This document shows positions 11,547-23,400 of a DNA stretch of 64,000 nt, piece by piece (the first letter of the stretch is position 1; the number at the start of each line of letters is the position of its first letter). The DNA is from Hydractinia symbiolongicarpus (Eukaryota > Cnidaria > Hydrozoa > Anthoathecata > Hydractiniidae): contig NC_079875.1 in assembly GCF_029227915.1 (NCBI RefSeq), positions 7,502,001-7,566,000 of the forward strand. The letters are read 5' to 3'. The translations under genes and the position numbers were made by a program. The notes under the pieces were generated by a model. That model saw only the letters and a list, made by a program, of their open reading frames with translations, was not told the DNA's origin and made no database searches.

Positions 11547-14062
11547 ATGAAGTCTGTTCTTCTGTTTTTTGTTTTTACTGCCACATATGTAGCTGCCGTG
11601 CAGGGAGTGTCACAAAATGACGTAATGGAGAAAGTTGGAGGAGCTGATTTTTCTTTTAAAAAGAAAGGAGGGGAGTTGAAAATTGGAAGAAAAGGGAAAA
11701 AATTATGGATGAAAATAGGGAGTATTGTGGAACTGAATGAGAATGGAGTACAGGTATATGTTTTATTTATTATTTACTTCTTTCCATAAACTTTTTTCTG
11801 TCTTCTATTTTGTCAATTACGGAGTTTCATACCGCGCAGGTCTGGGCACTAGCGAACGCCCGTAGGGACAAATTTTTATATCCCTCACAGAGCGTCGTAA
11901 GGAATGGCGGATGGTTAAGCTCAAATAGGATTTGTCAATTCAGTTAGATGAGCTGAATCGCTGAATTTATTTTCGCCGGGATCAATTTTTGTAAATTTCA
12001 CAAAAATTAGCTAATTATCGTGAAATATTTCGCGAAAATTAACTTTTGATTTCCAAAATGTTTTTGGGATATATAACGAGCCCTCGAATCTGCCACGTTT
12101 CCAATTTCCTTTAAACCTCATCTCGATAGAAAAAATCAAAGAGATCTTGAGAATGAGGGCAACCTCGGAGAGTGACTCCTCTTCTTAACTAAATGAAGTT
12201 TTGGTGAGAAAAATAAATATATTTGTCAAAAAACAAAAAAAGGCCCTGAAACAAAGTTGGTATGTTTGTTTATTTGGGCTTGTTAGACGTAACAAACCCT
12301 AGAAACAAGGTTTCTTACGTAACATTTAAACTATTAGAAACAGTAAGAATACTGTGAAAAGTGTTTCATACTAACGCATGTCAGGTGGATCTCAGACACG
12401 TTCTTCGTTTTATGTATATTTTAATAACTTTCAGTCAAATCTTGCTTTTGAATAGATTGGTGGAAAAATTGATTTCGAAAATGTCACCTTTCGATTTGAA
12501 AAGACGAAGAATGATTCTACTCTTGGAGTGCAGGCTGCTGTCATCAAAATGATAGCTGAGTTAAATGGAAAGACCATTGAGATGATCTGGTACGCATTTC
12601 GCGAAGATGGAACTATCACTGGAGAAGATGGCAATGAGTATAATGTGAGAAAAGGGAGTATAAAGATGAACTTGAAATAGTAAGCAGAATTTTTTGTTCC
12701 TAAATTTGTTTACAAAATACAGAAAGGAAGAGCTACAAGCTACCCATTTCTTGTCACCATTTTTTTCTTCACCCGCCACAATCCTTACTAAAAAAATTTG
12801 GGCGAGTTTTTTAAAAACAGGCGTTTTTCCCCAGTTGATATATTTAAGCGCACATCATTCTATATTTTTTATAGCTTAATGGATACCCAAAAATTAAGTG
12901 GTACTTTAAATAGGAAATTTATAATTTTTTCTCTTTTCTTATAGCGACATTACTCCTTACAACGCCAGCGTGATATACAGAGAATTCGACTTGCTGACAA
13001 AATGTGGTAAGGGCACCAAGAAACCTGAAAAAGATAACAAGCGCAAAGGTGGCCGCAAAGGGGGCAAATCTAAATCAAAAAGAGATATTATCTCAAGTAG
13101 AGTGTGTGATTATGCCAGAATAACATTTTCACCCTCAGTAAGTAATTCAGCAGACTTTTTAATGACAAATTTTGTTACTGTGTCTCTTAAGTTTTATAAA
13201 ACTTGCAACCTCTTATTTACAACGGGGCATTTTAAAACAGTTATTAACTCATAAACGACAGCCCACGGAAATATCCTTGTAAAAACCGGAAAAAACCACT
13301 CTACAGTTAAATCGCCATAACTCCCAAGAAGCGGGTTGTTATGAAAGAAGACGAATTGAGCTGCCTGACAGTACCAAACATAGTAGCACTTTTTCTTAGC
13401 CACCAATCAAAAAGTTATTTATTTTTTGATCAAAAAAGTTTCTTTTTACAGATGGGTGCATACTTTAATGATTAAGTTCTATTCTTACCAGCATCCTACA
13501 TCGTTTTACAAAATAACATTTCCGAAACATGTTCTCGGTTGTAAATTCAGTCGCAAGCGAATATGACAACTAAATTGTCTTCGAAGCACACTTGGGGTAT
13601 GGCCTACAACTTTGTATTGTTTAAGTAGGTTGATCTCAACAGTTGCAGAGTACTTTCTCACCTGTTATAAAAACATCTTTTTGTTGCCGTAAGGGGCTAT
13701 ATATACTTTATTCTGGTAATAACGTGATAATTCAAAGACAAAGTTCACTTACACTTGCGAATGATAAGGAAAATGCAAAGAGCAATGAGAAGGTTTTTAT
13801 TTTCAATATTTAGTATCGCGTTGGATCTACATGGGAGGATATGCCAGAGGGTTTTCCAGAGATGCTTCCCATTCAAAAAGCCTACGGTGGTGTGAAGTTG
13901 CGTTTCAAAGTCGGTTCAATTTTTTATGATCCGGTCACCGAAGTGGGAGACGATATTGATGAACCCTACCCTGGGGATACATCCACCGCTAATCGTGCTG
14001 TCGGAGCAACTTCCTTACTCTTGCTGCTTGGATCATTTCTGATAAAATTGGTTGTCGTCTAA
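11547..14062 (+). CDS. Predicted secreted, GPI-anchor-like protein (4 exons, unknown family)
   Basis: Four exons join in phase: 11547-11753, 12456-12679, 12945-13137 and 13814-14062, each bounded by AG and GT, giving 290 residues. Residues 1-20 (MKSVLLFFVFTATYVAAVQG) look like a signal peptide. The C-terminus ends in a small-residue stretch followed by LLLLLGSFLIKLVVV, typical of a GPI-attachment signal. The body looks beta-rich, with two related-looking segments (GELKIGRKGKKLWMKIGSI and YGGVKLRFKVGSI), and contains a very basic linker (KDNKRKGGRKGGKSKSKR) that may be cleaved or bind acidic partners. Only a few cysteines are present. I do not recognise the family, and no function is assigned. 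An AATAAA lies about 590 bases downstream. The exon structure is well supported; the surface-anchoring role is inference. Confidence 0.72.
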
Positions 14063-15693
14063 ATTAGGCTTAAGACGAATAAGTTTTGGCTGTTTATTTG
14101 TTGTTGTTTTTAACGTAATTTTGACATTTGCTTGACGTCATTTTTGACGTGTATGTAATGCGATTTTGACATGAATTTAGTTTAATTTGGCGTGCTTTTT
14201 TATATAAAATTGAATTTTTGTCAAGCAATTGGTTTTCCGTTTTGCTTTTACATATAAAAATGAATTTTCCTATTTTTTAAATCTACTGTTTCTCTGTTTT
14301 AAGACAACTTTTTGACATTTTGTTTGAAAATTTTCATGTGTGACATACATGTCAACTTTCTCCCCAAAAACGTATTCCTGGACAAAGTAATTAGAAAAAC
14401 CTTTTAGTTTTTTTTGTTGTCACATTTGTGGTTTATTAATTTATTGAGAATTATAGATTTTTTGCACTGTGAATTTTTTCGAACTTTCTCACGGATGCGA
14501 CAAGAAATTTGTTTAACACTATAAATTTTGTTTTAATATATTTTATGAATTAGAATTTTTTTGGTAGGTTTGAATTCATTTAATATGAGCATAGGAATCA
14601 CCCTTTTTTAAAGAAACCTGACTTATTCTACATTTTATATCTTAAATATTGTTTTAATAAATGGTTCTAAATTAGTATCTTGTCTGTCAAGCGGACTGAT
14701 AAATGACCATCCAGGATCTGTGCAAGTAAAATATATGAAAAATAAGAAAACCTTCTATATATACACAAAATACCAGTTCTGGAGATTCGTTTCTTGTAAT
14801 TCTTATAAACTTTTTTCTGATAAAAAAAGTGTGTACGGAATGCGTGGTTTGTAAATATAATTATCTTTCAATACCAGGTTGCCAGATGCTAATAATGTTA
14901 GAACTAGGAGGGTTGAAAGAGAGTCTAGGTTGCACGCATTTAGTCACTTGAGTTAGATTGTATGATGTAAATTAAATGTTTATAACCTTATAAAACACCT
15001 TTTTTGATGTTATGTATTCTGCTATCCCTACGTTTTCCATGGCTAAATTAATATTCGTGGGTTTTCTTCTTTTTAGCTCGCCCTGATGCGGCTTCATTTG
15101 TTACGGCGAAGACTTTTCATTTGCGACTTGCCTTATACAGCGTCTCGTTTCCAAAAAACAGCTTACATGTGGTCGAATTACTTAACTGTGGAGCTCAAGA
15201 AATAAAATTAGGGTATAAGTTTGATTTTAGGCAGAACAGAATAAGACTCGCTAAAAATTGCAGGCTTTTGTAAAGAGCTGACCGCATACCTCGCGCTATA
15301 GCTTCTTTGTCAAAATCTCGATTTTTTTTAATGTAGAAACAATGTCCGTACATCCGACATCCCAAGAGTAATGTCATCTAACCCTTCCTCGTGCTGGTTA
15401 TAACCATAAACAAGAAGCCCTGGGGGCTCTAAGAATTTCCGCGCGCTACCAAAATATTTGATGAAAACCTGCTAATTCGTTGTGTTATTGTGCCAAACAT
15501 TCGAAGGGGTTCGGTGCATGAACCTCTGAAGATAAAGCACACCACTGACATTATATCTTACAACAAACGCAAACAAATCGAAACGTGTCATTAAACTCAC
15601 ATTTAAAAGAAATTGCTAACAAAAAATACAGCCTATCATTCATGGTTGAAAGTCTTGCGATTGAAACGTTTATGGTCCTAAACGGCATTAGTT
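14063..15693. other. Downstream flank, no gene seen
   Basis: This AT-rich sequence follows the secreted-protein gene and probably includes its 3' UTR (AATAAA near 14656). I see no supported coding region or structured element before the tandem array at 15694. Confidence 0.5.
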
Positions 15694-16178
15694 GACAAAA
15701 AATCAAAATTTTGATGTGACCATCATTTTCAGCATACTTTTTTTATTAACTGTGTCAATTTTTGTCGAAAATAAAGCAGTTTTAATTTTTGGGATAAATT
15801 TTGGCCTGAAATGATATTTAGGTGACAAAAAATCAAAATTTTGATGTCACCATTATGTTCAGCATACTTTATTTGTTAACTGTGCCAGATTTAGCCGAAA
15901 ATAAAGTGGTTTTAATTTTTGGACTAATTTTGGCCTAAAATAGCATTTAGGTGACAAAAATCTAAATTTTGATGTCACCATTATGTTCAGCATACTTTTT
16001 TTGTTAACTTTGCCAATTTTTGTTGAAAATAAAGTAGTTTTAATTTTTGGACCAATTTTGGCCTAAAATGACATTTAGGTGACAAAAATCAAAATTATTA
16101 TGTCATCATTATGTTCAGCATACTCTTTTTGTTAACTGTGCCAAATTTTGTCGAAAACAAATACCAATTTTGGCCTGA
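15694..16178. repeat. Tandem array, four copies of a 129-bp unit
   Basis: The unit begins GACAAAAAATCAAAATTTTGATGT, contains TTCAGCATACTTT and TTAACTGTG, and ends in TTTTGGCCTGAAATG. Copies start at 15694, 15824, 15953 and 16081 (spacings 130, 129, 128), and the last is truncated. Each unit contains the palindrome TCAAAATTTTGA. The copies differ by several substitutions, so the array is not very recent. Confidence 0.85.
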
Positions 16179-17228
16179 AACGTCAATACGAGACTTCCCA
16201 GTAGTTAAGGAGCTTGGGTACGAAGTTTACATCTGTGACTGAGCAAAGTGAAATCCCATGGTCGATTTTTTCTCAAAAAATACTCCGAAAGAAAAAAACG
16301 ACGGTTTTAAAGAATTTCCTACGCCTTCGGGCGCGGAAATTCAACGAGTCTCCACCGTGCCTTTCGTTGTTTGTCTTTGGGTCGCAGACTCTGATGTTAA
16401 GGTAAAAGCGCTTTGCGATTAAAAATCAGACAGTTATTTTGAATTCTTTCCAGTAATGAACACTGAATATGACGTTTTAATTGGTTAAAAGTTTACAGCG
16501 AAATATTTCACCGCTAAAAAGTAGGAACTGTTTGTACTTTTCGGTGAAGCGAATTTTTTTTAAACAAAATGAAAACACGTAAAATTGCGCATGTTCAGAT
16601 ACATTTCGCCGACGACTTCGCCGTCCAATTTGCTTCGTGAAAATAAGGACTTAGCATGGACCCAAGAAACCTCGTGGTAAGTAGTGTCAAGTTGATGACC
16701 GCCATGTTGATATGCGTTTTACCTTCAGGTCTTTGTCCGCTGCCTGCTTGTGTTTGAACACCTGGGTAAATAAGTTCGAAATTTTCATTGGCTAGCTATA
16801 GCCATTGCTGTAATACACGAGTTCACAGTTTCTGCTAACCATATTGTTTTAAATAAATCTTTCTTTTGCCACAACGCTGTTATAAATTAAAAAGGCTTTG
16901 ACCATGAGACACTGTCTTTCCTCCTTTAGTACATAAGCATTCTGTTTATCCATCTTTAAAGAAAGTTTATAATCTCCTGGTGTCCTAGGACACTTTACTG
17001 AGGTTGGGGAGTTGTTTTTTTGCATAAAACACAGAATGAAATAAATATGATGTATATAAAAATGATTAGAACATGGTTGGAGGACAAAACCTTGAAAAGT
17101 TGAACTCTGATGTTATGGTTTAGTTTTATATATTAAGGATTTTATGCAGGCCTCCAGAAAGATGATGGTCAGGCTTTTAGAACTTTTAAAAATAAAATCA
17201 TACAAAATGGCCTGTGTTTAAAATATTT
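16179..17228. other. Non-coding stretch with one short hairpin
   Basis: No gene is supported. GAATTTCC at 16312-16319 and GGAAATTC at 16335-16342 form a small hairpin with GCC and GGC inside it. The rest is unremarkable. Confidence 0.45.
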
Positions 17229-17279
17229 TGTTACTTATGTTACTTATGTTAACTTTTGAAGTTGTAGCTTCACGCCTGT

Positions 17280-17860
17280 CGTGGACGACCGACGTCAGTC
17301 ACTTCTTCCTCTTCTTCTACTCCATCTCTAAAGAGAGGAGGATGAGGATTAGATCGTTCCGGGATCGCAGGTTCATCTGGGAGAGTTTTGAGAAACTTGT
17401 TGAGGGCTGTTTAAAACTTTAAAACTGGACATGAAGTGATGCTTCTTAGAGACTTGGGCAGGACGTTGACGGTTCTTGGAGCTTGATAATGGAAGCTGTT
17501 GTGTAGTTTAGCAAAGCTTGTGGAATTGTTCAGCACTGATGGTAGTTGAAAGAGACGCCCTTTTCTTTGTGTTGCATGGGTGGGTGAAGGTTTCGCACAA
17601 TGCCTTCAGCTATTTTCCAACTGTATATGGCTTAATAGCGTTCACATTGTCGTTGTGACGAGTACAATTTGAGCTGTTTAAGTGCGTTGTTGTAAGTCAT
17701 TCTGTGTACAGAGTTGATCTTTTTCAGGTAGATCCATTGCAGAGCTTCTAGTACCTTGATTTGTCCTTTACTAGCAGGAGACCAGAGTTGAGAGGAGTAC
17801 TCGAGTCTAGGGATGAAAAGGGATTTCCATAGTGGTAGGAGAACTTCTGGTGATCGTGAT
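17280..17860 (-). pseudogene. C-terminal part of the LINE reverse transcriptase ORF
   Basis: The reverse complement translates to LLPLWKSLFIPRLEYSSQLW followed by a decayed thumb/C-terminal region with stops (RQCERY*, NYHQC*). This is the usual end of a CR1/jockey-type ORF2. It continues the frame interrupted at 18891 (WILRVF), which places the insertion at 17867-18885 precisely within the ORF. Confidence 0.7.
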
Positions 17861-17866
17861 CGAAAG

Positions 17867-18885
17867 TAAGTAAGTAGTAAGTAAATAATTTATTCATCAA
17901 TAGACAAAAAGTACATGATTTTATAGAAAAATGATTATATAAGTATTGTTGTAAATAAGTCTATTGAAAGGAGATCACCACAAAGCAAAATAGCTTAAAT
18001 GAAAGTGGTGACCGCCTAAGAAACAGGACATCACAAAAAGGACAAAATACAAGACAGGACTGGAACTAATACAACACACAAAGGTAGGAGTTTATGTATA
18101 TAAGTCTAGTCAAATAAGAATTTACCAAGAAAAATCAAAGTACAAGGCATGATGCAAAAAATATGGAGGCTGATACAGTTAAAAAATATAATAAAATTTA
18201 GTAGCTGTTTAAGAAATGCTGAAATAGGATAGGTTTGATCTCAGAGGTAGATTTACTAAGAAGTCGAAAAGGAAAAGATTTTTGTACCTCATTCCAGGAT
18301 TTTAAAGAGTGAAATCTAATAGTCTTTTTCCCAAATGATGTTGAAAAAACAAAAGGTAATTTTAAAAGCCCTTGTTGATCAGCATGAGTGTGTTGATCAT
18401 GAGAAAAGTTAATGGAAAAAGTATCTTTGATAGTGTCAGGAAGGCTATTATGAGCTAAGTCGTGCAGAAAAATAATATTTTGCATAGAGATCATGTCGGG
18501 AAACTTGAGAAGTCCGAGATTGGAGTAGAGTGAACTGAGTGGTGTGTAGGGAGTTCCAAAAGAAATGAGTCGGATAGCATGATTTTGGAGAATTTCAATA
18601 CGATGTGCACGATAACTTTTTTGACACCAAACTTGTGAACAGTATAAAATACGTGAATAAAAGATGGCATAGTAAATCAGAAGAAGCATATTTTTGGGGA
18701 CAAGGTGACGGATTTTGGCTAGAGCTCCATTAGCTTTCTTTAGACTAATAATGGTATTATTAATTTGTGATTTCCAGCTTAGGTCAGAGTCTAGAATGAT
18801 TCCAAGATATTTGACTTGATCACTGGGATAGATTTTTGAACCATTAACATTTAATTTAAAGTTGAAATGAAGTGGCTTAAAAGGA
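17867..18885 (-). mobile_element. 5'-truncated CR1/L2-like LINE inserted in the older LINE
   Basis: This 1,019-bp insertion is flanked by CGAAAG on both sides (17861-17866 and 18886-18891), a good target-site duplication. Its plus-strand left edge is a TAAG repeat, the 3' tail of a minus-strand LINE. It encodes the last 230 or so residues of a different ORF2: VKYLGIILDSDLSWKSQI, LLLIYYAIFYSRILYCSQVW, the H.IRLISF segment and a SWNEVQ near the end. Insertion left the host frame open, so one chimeric 303-codon ORF (18198-19109) spans the junction and mixes two LINE families. Confidence 0.8.
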
Positions 18886-18891
18886 CGAAAG

Positions 18892-19255
18892 ACTCGAAGA
18901 ATCCAGCTTGTAAGTTGTTTTGTATTTTCTACGATTTTATTTATATGCGATTTGAAGGTAGAATCATCTGTCATTAGTATTCCAAGATCTTTGATTTGTG
19001 TTTTTGGTTGGATTTGTGTTGATGCCGTTGTTTTGTACTTTGACTTTGACTTCAGATCTAGGTCATTTCCGTACTGCTGGAGTTCAAACTTTGTATTGTT
19101 GAACATCATGTTGTTTTGTTTACTCCATTCATAGACTGAGTTTGGTCTGCTTGCATTTTTTCAATGTCACCTTCAGAGCTAACCTTCATTGTAAGTTTTG
19201 TATCATCTGCAAAGCTTGAGAGTGATGCGTCCTTTACAGAAAGATCAATATCCAG
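18892..19255 (-). pseudogene. LINE reverse transcriptase palm segment
   Basis: The minus strand encodes SFADDTKLTMKV (the catalytic FADD box), then a frameshifted YEWSKQNNMMFNNTKFELQ and KDLGILMTDD before WILRVF at the nested-insertion junction. It is the direct continuation of the RT segment at 19972-20346, separated only by the 700-bp insertion. Confidence 0.7.
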
Positions 19256-19263
19256 GGAATTCC

Positions 19264-19963
19264 ATGAGACGCATGCAACAGCTATTCAGGCGTGCGATTC
19301 ATCGCATGCGCTAATTACGCTCTTTACTCGCGTAAAATAAAAAAAATTAAATTAAATTTTTTTAAAAACGTTAATTAAACGCCGTGTTTTTTTCTGCCTG
19401 TGTGAAATTAAATGTATGTTGAACATTTTATTTTAAAATTCTTAACTGTATAAAAGAACATAACATACTTGTTTTACTTTTAAAAATCTAAAGAACAACT
19501 TTAAATCTAAAAACAACTTTAAACTATTCCAAACAAGCCATCTCCCAAAAGCTAACAATCAAAACTTGAAACCTCAATAAATAAAAAATGACTCCCATTT
19601 TTACCATTTTTATAGATAATAGATAACCTACGGAGAAAATATAACCCTGGGAACAAGGTTGGGGATAAATAGCACTACAAACAAAATGGCAGACCATTGC
19701 AGTAAGTGCAACATGTGGCACATATCAGCGTCTCTTCGTCCACTGTTTAAATTTAATTATATGTTATTTACCTATTATAAATTACTTCCTACAACGAACC
19801 AAGGTGTTTTGTTAATATATTTAGCACTTTTACACCACTTAAAGAACACTCACTCACTGATAAGAGTGAAATAAACCAGGAAAAAAATCGAAAAAACGCA
19901 CGTGCAAATTTTCTAAAATAGATTTATGCGTGCGATGTGTAGCACGCGTGTTGTTTTCTTCGT
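19264..19963. mobile_element. 700-bp non-autonomous element with 8-bp target duplication
   Basis: GGAATTCC stands at 19256-19263 and again at 19964-19971, and between them the host LINE reading is interrupted. An 8-bp duplication suggests a hAT-type insertion. The two ends share subterminal inverted sequence: GCGTGCGATTCATCGCATGCG on the left against GCGTGCTACACATCGCACGC on the right, each preceded by CAACA. There is no transposase ORF. A scrap of the CAACCTTGTTCCCAGGG motif lies inside at about 19643-19660. Confidence 0.65.
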
Positions 19964-19971
19964 GGAATTCC

Positions 19972-20750
19972 CTGAATATCCCCCATAAGAATCAGGAAGA
20001 TGAGCAGTCCAAGCACACTTCTTTGTGGTACACCAGAGATGACTTTTGTGGTACATAAGTGGTGACCGTTTACTGAGACGTACTGGGTTCTGTTTTTTAG
20101 GAAGGACTTCAGCCATTTGAGTAGTTTGCCTTTGATACCTAAGTTTTCTATCATTTTAAGGGTTATGTCTATATCGACCTTGTCAAATGCTTTTGCAAAA
20201 TCCAGGTATACAACAGCGTTTGAGTTGTTGCAAAGTATTTGTAGAATGTTGTCGAAATGGTCAAGAAGCTGGCTCAGACATAACCGTTCGCAACAAAAAC
20301 CATGTTGGGAGCTGTTGAACAGGTTATTTTCTTCCATGAATAACACAATTTGATTTCAGACAACCTTTTCAAAGACCTTTATGATGTGGGAAGTTAGGGC
20401 AATTGGGCAGTAGTTTTCAGCTTTAGTTTTGCTTTCACTCTTGTGTTTTGGGGTTATTATAGCACTGGTGTGTCTGGAATGGTTCCTTCTTCAAATGATT
20501 TCGTCCAAATCAGCTTGAGTGGGGTGGCTATGACGTTTTTGCACTTTTTCAGTAGGATTGATGGTAAGTCATTAGGACCAGAAGAGGAGTTTGCTGAGAG
20601 TTCATTGATTGTGTTAAAGAAGTGTGTTTCCTTGAATATCACATTTTGTAGTGAGGGTTTGCTTGGACTTTGGTTTTGTTTGTTTGTGTACTGTTTTGGT
20701 GTGCTGAACATCTTGCAGTACTGCGTCAGTAGCATGTCGGCTATCATTTT
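19972..20750 (-). pseudogene. LINE reverse transcriptase, fingers and palm
   Basis: Minus-strand frames give the RT core: INELSANSSSGPNDLPSILLKKC (fingers), QHGFCCERLCLSQLL, VVYLDFAKAFDKVDIDITL (motif A with catalytic Asp), LKSFLKNRTQYVSVNG, then SGVPQRSVLGLLIFLILMGDI (motif B). At least one stop and frame change separates the pieces. The catalytic FADD box follows after the nested 700-bp insertion. Confidence 0.75.
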
Positions 20751-20918
20751 TGAATCAGAGATGTAGTTCCCACTCTTGTCGACTAGAGGACCAACAGTGG
20801 ATTTTACTTTTGAGAACTTTTTTGCGTAGGAAAAGAAGAATTTGGAGTTGCGCTTTATTGATTCTTTGGCTTTCTCTTCTTACATGATGGTTGAATTTCT
20901 ATATGAGAGTTGTAGTGA

Positions 20919-21890
20919 CTATTCAATCTGAATGAGTTCTGCCTGGAGCCTATCAGTACGTGATGGCGATGTAACGCGTACTAGTTGTTTGTTTATCCTG
21001 GTTCGTCTTCTCATGAGTGCCATTCTCTCTCTTAGAATTTTATTTCTGTTGGTTTGTTCTATCTTTCTTGATGGGACATGTATATCTGATGCCTTGCTGC
21101 AGATGTTGTAAAATTTCTTTGGAATGTCCGGTACATCAAGATCTTGGAATTCCCGCTCCCAGTTCACTGCATGGAGGTTTTCCGTTATGCAAGTCCAGTT
21201 TACACTTTCACTCTGGTAATTTAGAAGATCGAAAGGGGATGAGAAGATTCTAGGAATTGTCTGTTGTGGGATATGTGAGGGTACATAAGATTTTGATATA
21301 TATAGGAAGCAGTGGTGTAATATTGATCTGAGTGTAGGTATAAATGAGATATCGTGAATGGTGTTGGTGTTGTTGGTAAATACAAGGCCAAGTATGTTTC
21401 CAGCTATGTGTGTAGGTTTGCGCATGATTTGGGTGAGACTGAGTTCAAGTAGTAGGTTGTTTGTGATGGTGATCATTTCTTTTTCACCTCTGCTACTATT
21501 TTGGTTTGGGGTGCAATCCGGCCAGTTGGTGTGAGGTAGGTTGAAGTCACCCATTATGAATATGTCTGGAGATAGGGAGATGTTCAGTACTTGATGTAGC
21601 TCATTTATTGCTTGTGAGTAGTTTTCTGAGGTTGATCTGTTGTTTTGGTGGTCATCTGGTTGGTGGTATATAGTAGCTAGGGCTAAGTTCTCATGCTCTG
21701 AGAAGATGACGATGATCTGTATTGCAATGTCTGAGTAGTTTAGGACTGGTTTGAAAGTGGCTGCTAGGTCGTTTCGAACATACATGGCTACACCACCTGA
21801 GTACCGCCCATGTTGGATGTCTTTCTACGAGTGCTATCTGTTCAAAAGATTTTGTAACCGTTTATGTATAGTTCAGCATCTGTATGGTTG
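20919..21890 (-). pseudogene. LINE APE-type endonuclease
   Basis: The minus strand begins near 21890 with TWLHNHTDAELYINGY, then after a frame break GGVAMYVRNDL, then IFIMGDFNLPHTNWPDC (GDFN catalytic motif intact), and runs on to a basic RMALMRRRTRINKQL segment that links to the RT. It cuts the target DNA strand in the intact family. Here it is separated from the RT by stops. Confidence 0.75.
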
Positions 21891-22009
21891 TGTAACCAGG
21901 TTTCTCTAAGACCAATAAAGAGTTGTTTTTGGTATGAAGTATGTCAGGGAAACTTTAGATAGAACAGTTTTTGGTTTCAGTTCTTGTATGTTAATATATG
22001 AGATGGAGT

Positions 22010-23400
22010 TCAGTACCTCTTTGGGATCTGGTTGTTCGTTATTTGTTGATGTGGAAGTGATATGAGGTGGGTTAGCGGTTTTGCTGGTTGACAGAAGGGA
22101 AGGATGTTGTGTTGATTCAGCATTGGTACTTGATTTTGGTTTGGGTGAGGATTGTAGGTCTGTTGGGTAATCAGGCTTTGATTTTCGTATCCATTGCCAC
22201 AAGAAGCCTGTATTCCATGTGGCAGATGTATTCTAAAAAATCTATGTTTGTGGTTTGAGGCAGCATTTGGTCTTTTGGGTGGGCTGGTCACGGTACTCAT
22301 TAATGATCTGATTCGTTTTGTTCCTTTTATATGGCTTTTGTTGCATTTTAGGTTGAACACTCTCTATTTGTGAATGACGTTGAGCAGATTAATGGGTGGA
22401 AGGAGGTACCTTTATTGCCAAGTATGCATCCGTTTCTTGCATTGGTTCCACGAGTTAAAAGGGCTTACATGGTGGTGGGTGCAAGAACTTGCATTCTTTA
22501 CCTTTGATTCTGTCAAATTTGCATTTTCCTTTAATGTAGAATCTGCATATTAATTTTGGTTTGTGGCTATCTTCATGTGATTCATGGTTCTCTGTTGACA
22601 ATGATTGGTTTTCCCTAATTTGGGTTTTTGGTAGTGTTTTTGGCAGGGTGATGTCATCTTCTTCGTCTTCATTGGACAGACTTGGTGGTGCCTGAATTTC
22701 AGTTTCTGTTTCATGCTCACCTATATCATCTACTACTGTGTCAGGGGGTTCTGAAGAAGCTGGCTGTGAAATATTTTGTTGACACTCTGTTGATGTTGAT
22801 GTCCCAGGGGCTGATGGAAGGTTTTGTGTTTGATAGGTTGAGTTCGTTTCTTCTTGGGGAATAACTTCAAGCTCACAAGCTCCGCAGATATAGTAGATCC
22901 CCGGGACGTTGTAAGGATTGTAGTTTGGAGTACCATCTGAAAAAAGATTAACAAAACACTCTTTGTGGACTTCTTGTCCACATACCTTACATGCAAGAAA
23001 GGTTTTGTTAGTCCGCCCTATGCAATATTTTTCATTGCAAATTTGACAGGTATCAGGGAATAGGTTTTGTATTCTGCAGATTAGATTGTGCAGTATCGCA
23101 GGCTTGTTGGATGTTTCAGATGGTTTTTTATTCAGATAGGTTAGTGTTTCTTTGAGGGTCTCTCTAAGACATTGGTTTAGGGACTTCTTTATTTGTGAGG
23201 ATGGTTTAAGTGGGTCATATAGTCTAATGCAGTCTCTTACAACATTATTCGGGGCATTTGAGCATAACTCTGCTATGATTGTTTTGCGCTTATTAATGTC
23301 ATGCTGCTGGCAAGAATTGAGAGTTAAGCTGGCTGCATCTGTGAGGAGCTTAGATTTGGTTTTGTTGGCATTTTTTCCGGAATAGTTGCCGAATGTCGCT
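22010..23400 (-). pseudogene. LINE ORF1 with PHD-like and CCCH zinc fingers
   Basis: The minus strand encodes a decayed ORF1. An N-terminal segment (LLTDAASLTLNSCQQHDINK) is followed by a Cys/His-rich PHD-like finger (CQIC, CKVCGQEVHKEC, YYICGAC). A long acidic, Ser/Thr-rich linker follows, then a CCCH finger (CRFYIKGKCKFD and ECKFLHP) and a Pro/Asn/Gln-rich tail. ORF1 proteins of this type bind the LINE RNA; the CCCH finger is the likely RNA-binding unit. The frame is broken after the CCCH finger. Confidence 0.65.

Larger units (their letters stand above)
17229..23400 (-). mobile_element. Long minus-strand LINE, broken by two nested insertions
   Basis: Reading leftwards from 23400, the element has a zinc-finger ORF1 (about 23400-22010), an endonuclease (about 21890-20919), a reverse transcriptase (about 20750-18892) and a C-terminal part (17860-17280). 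It ends in a TAACATAAG repeat tail at 17229-17250. It is split by a LINE fragment at 17867-18885 and a 700-bp element at 19264-19963. Without these it would be about 4.45 kb, a normal LINE size. Several frameshifts and stops make it non-functional. The layout fits a jockey/CR1-type two-ORF LINE; the clade is not resolved by eye. Confidence 0.8.

Noticed and set aside
15694-16178. CRISPR-like array
   Set aside because: The units are contiguous 129-bp tandem copies without unique spacers, in a eukaryotic context.
18198-19109. A single 303-residue host protein
   Set aside because: It is a chimera of two LINE families joined at the CGAAAG target duplication.
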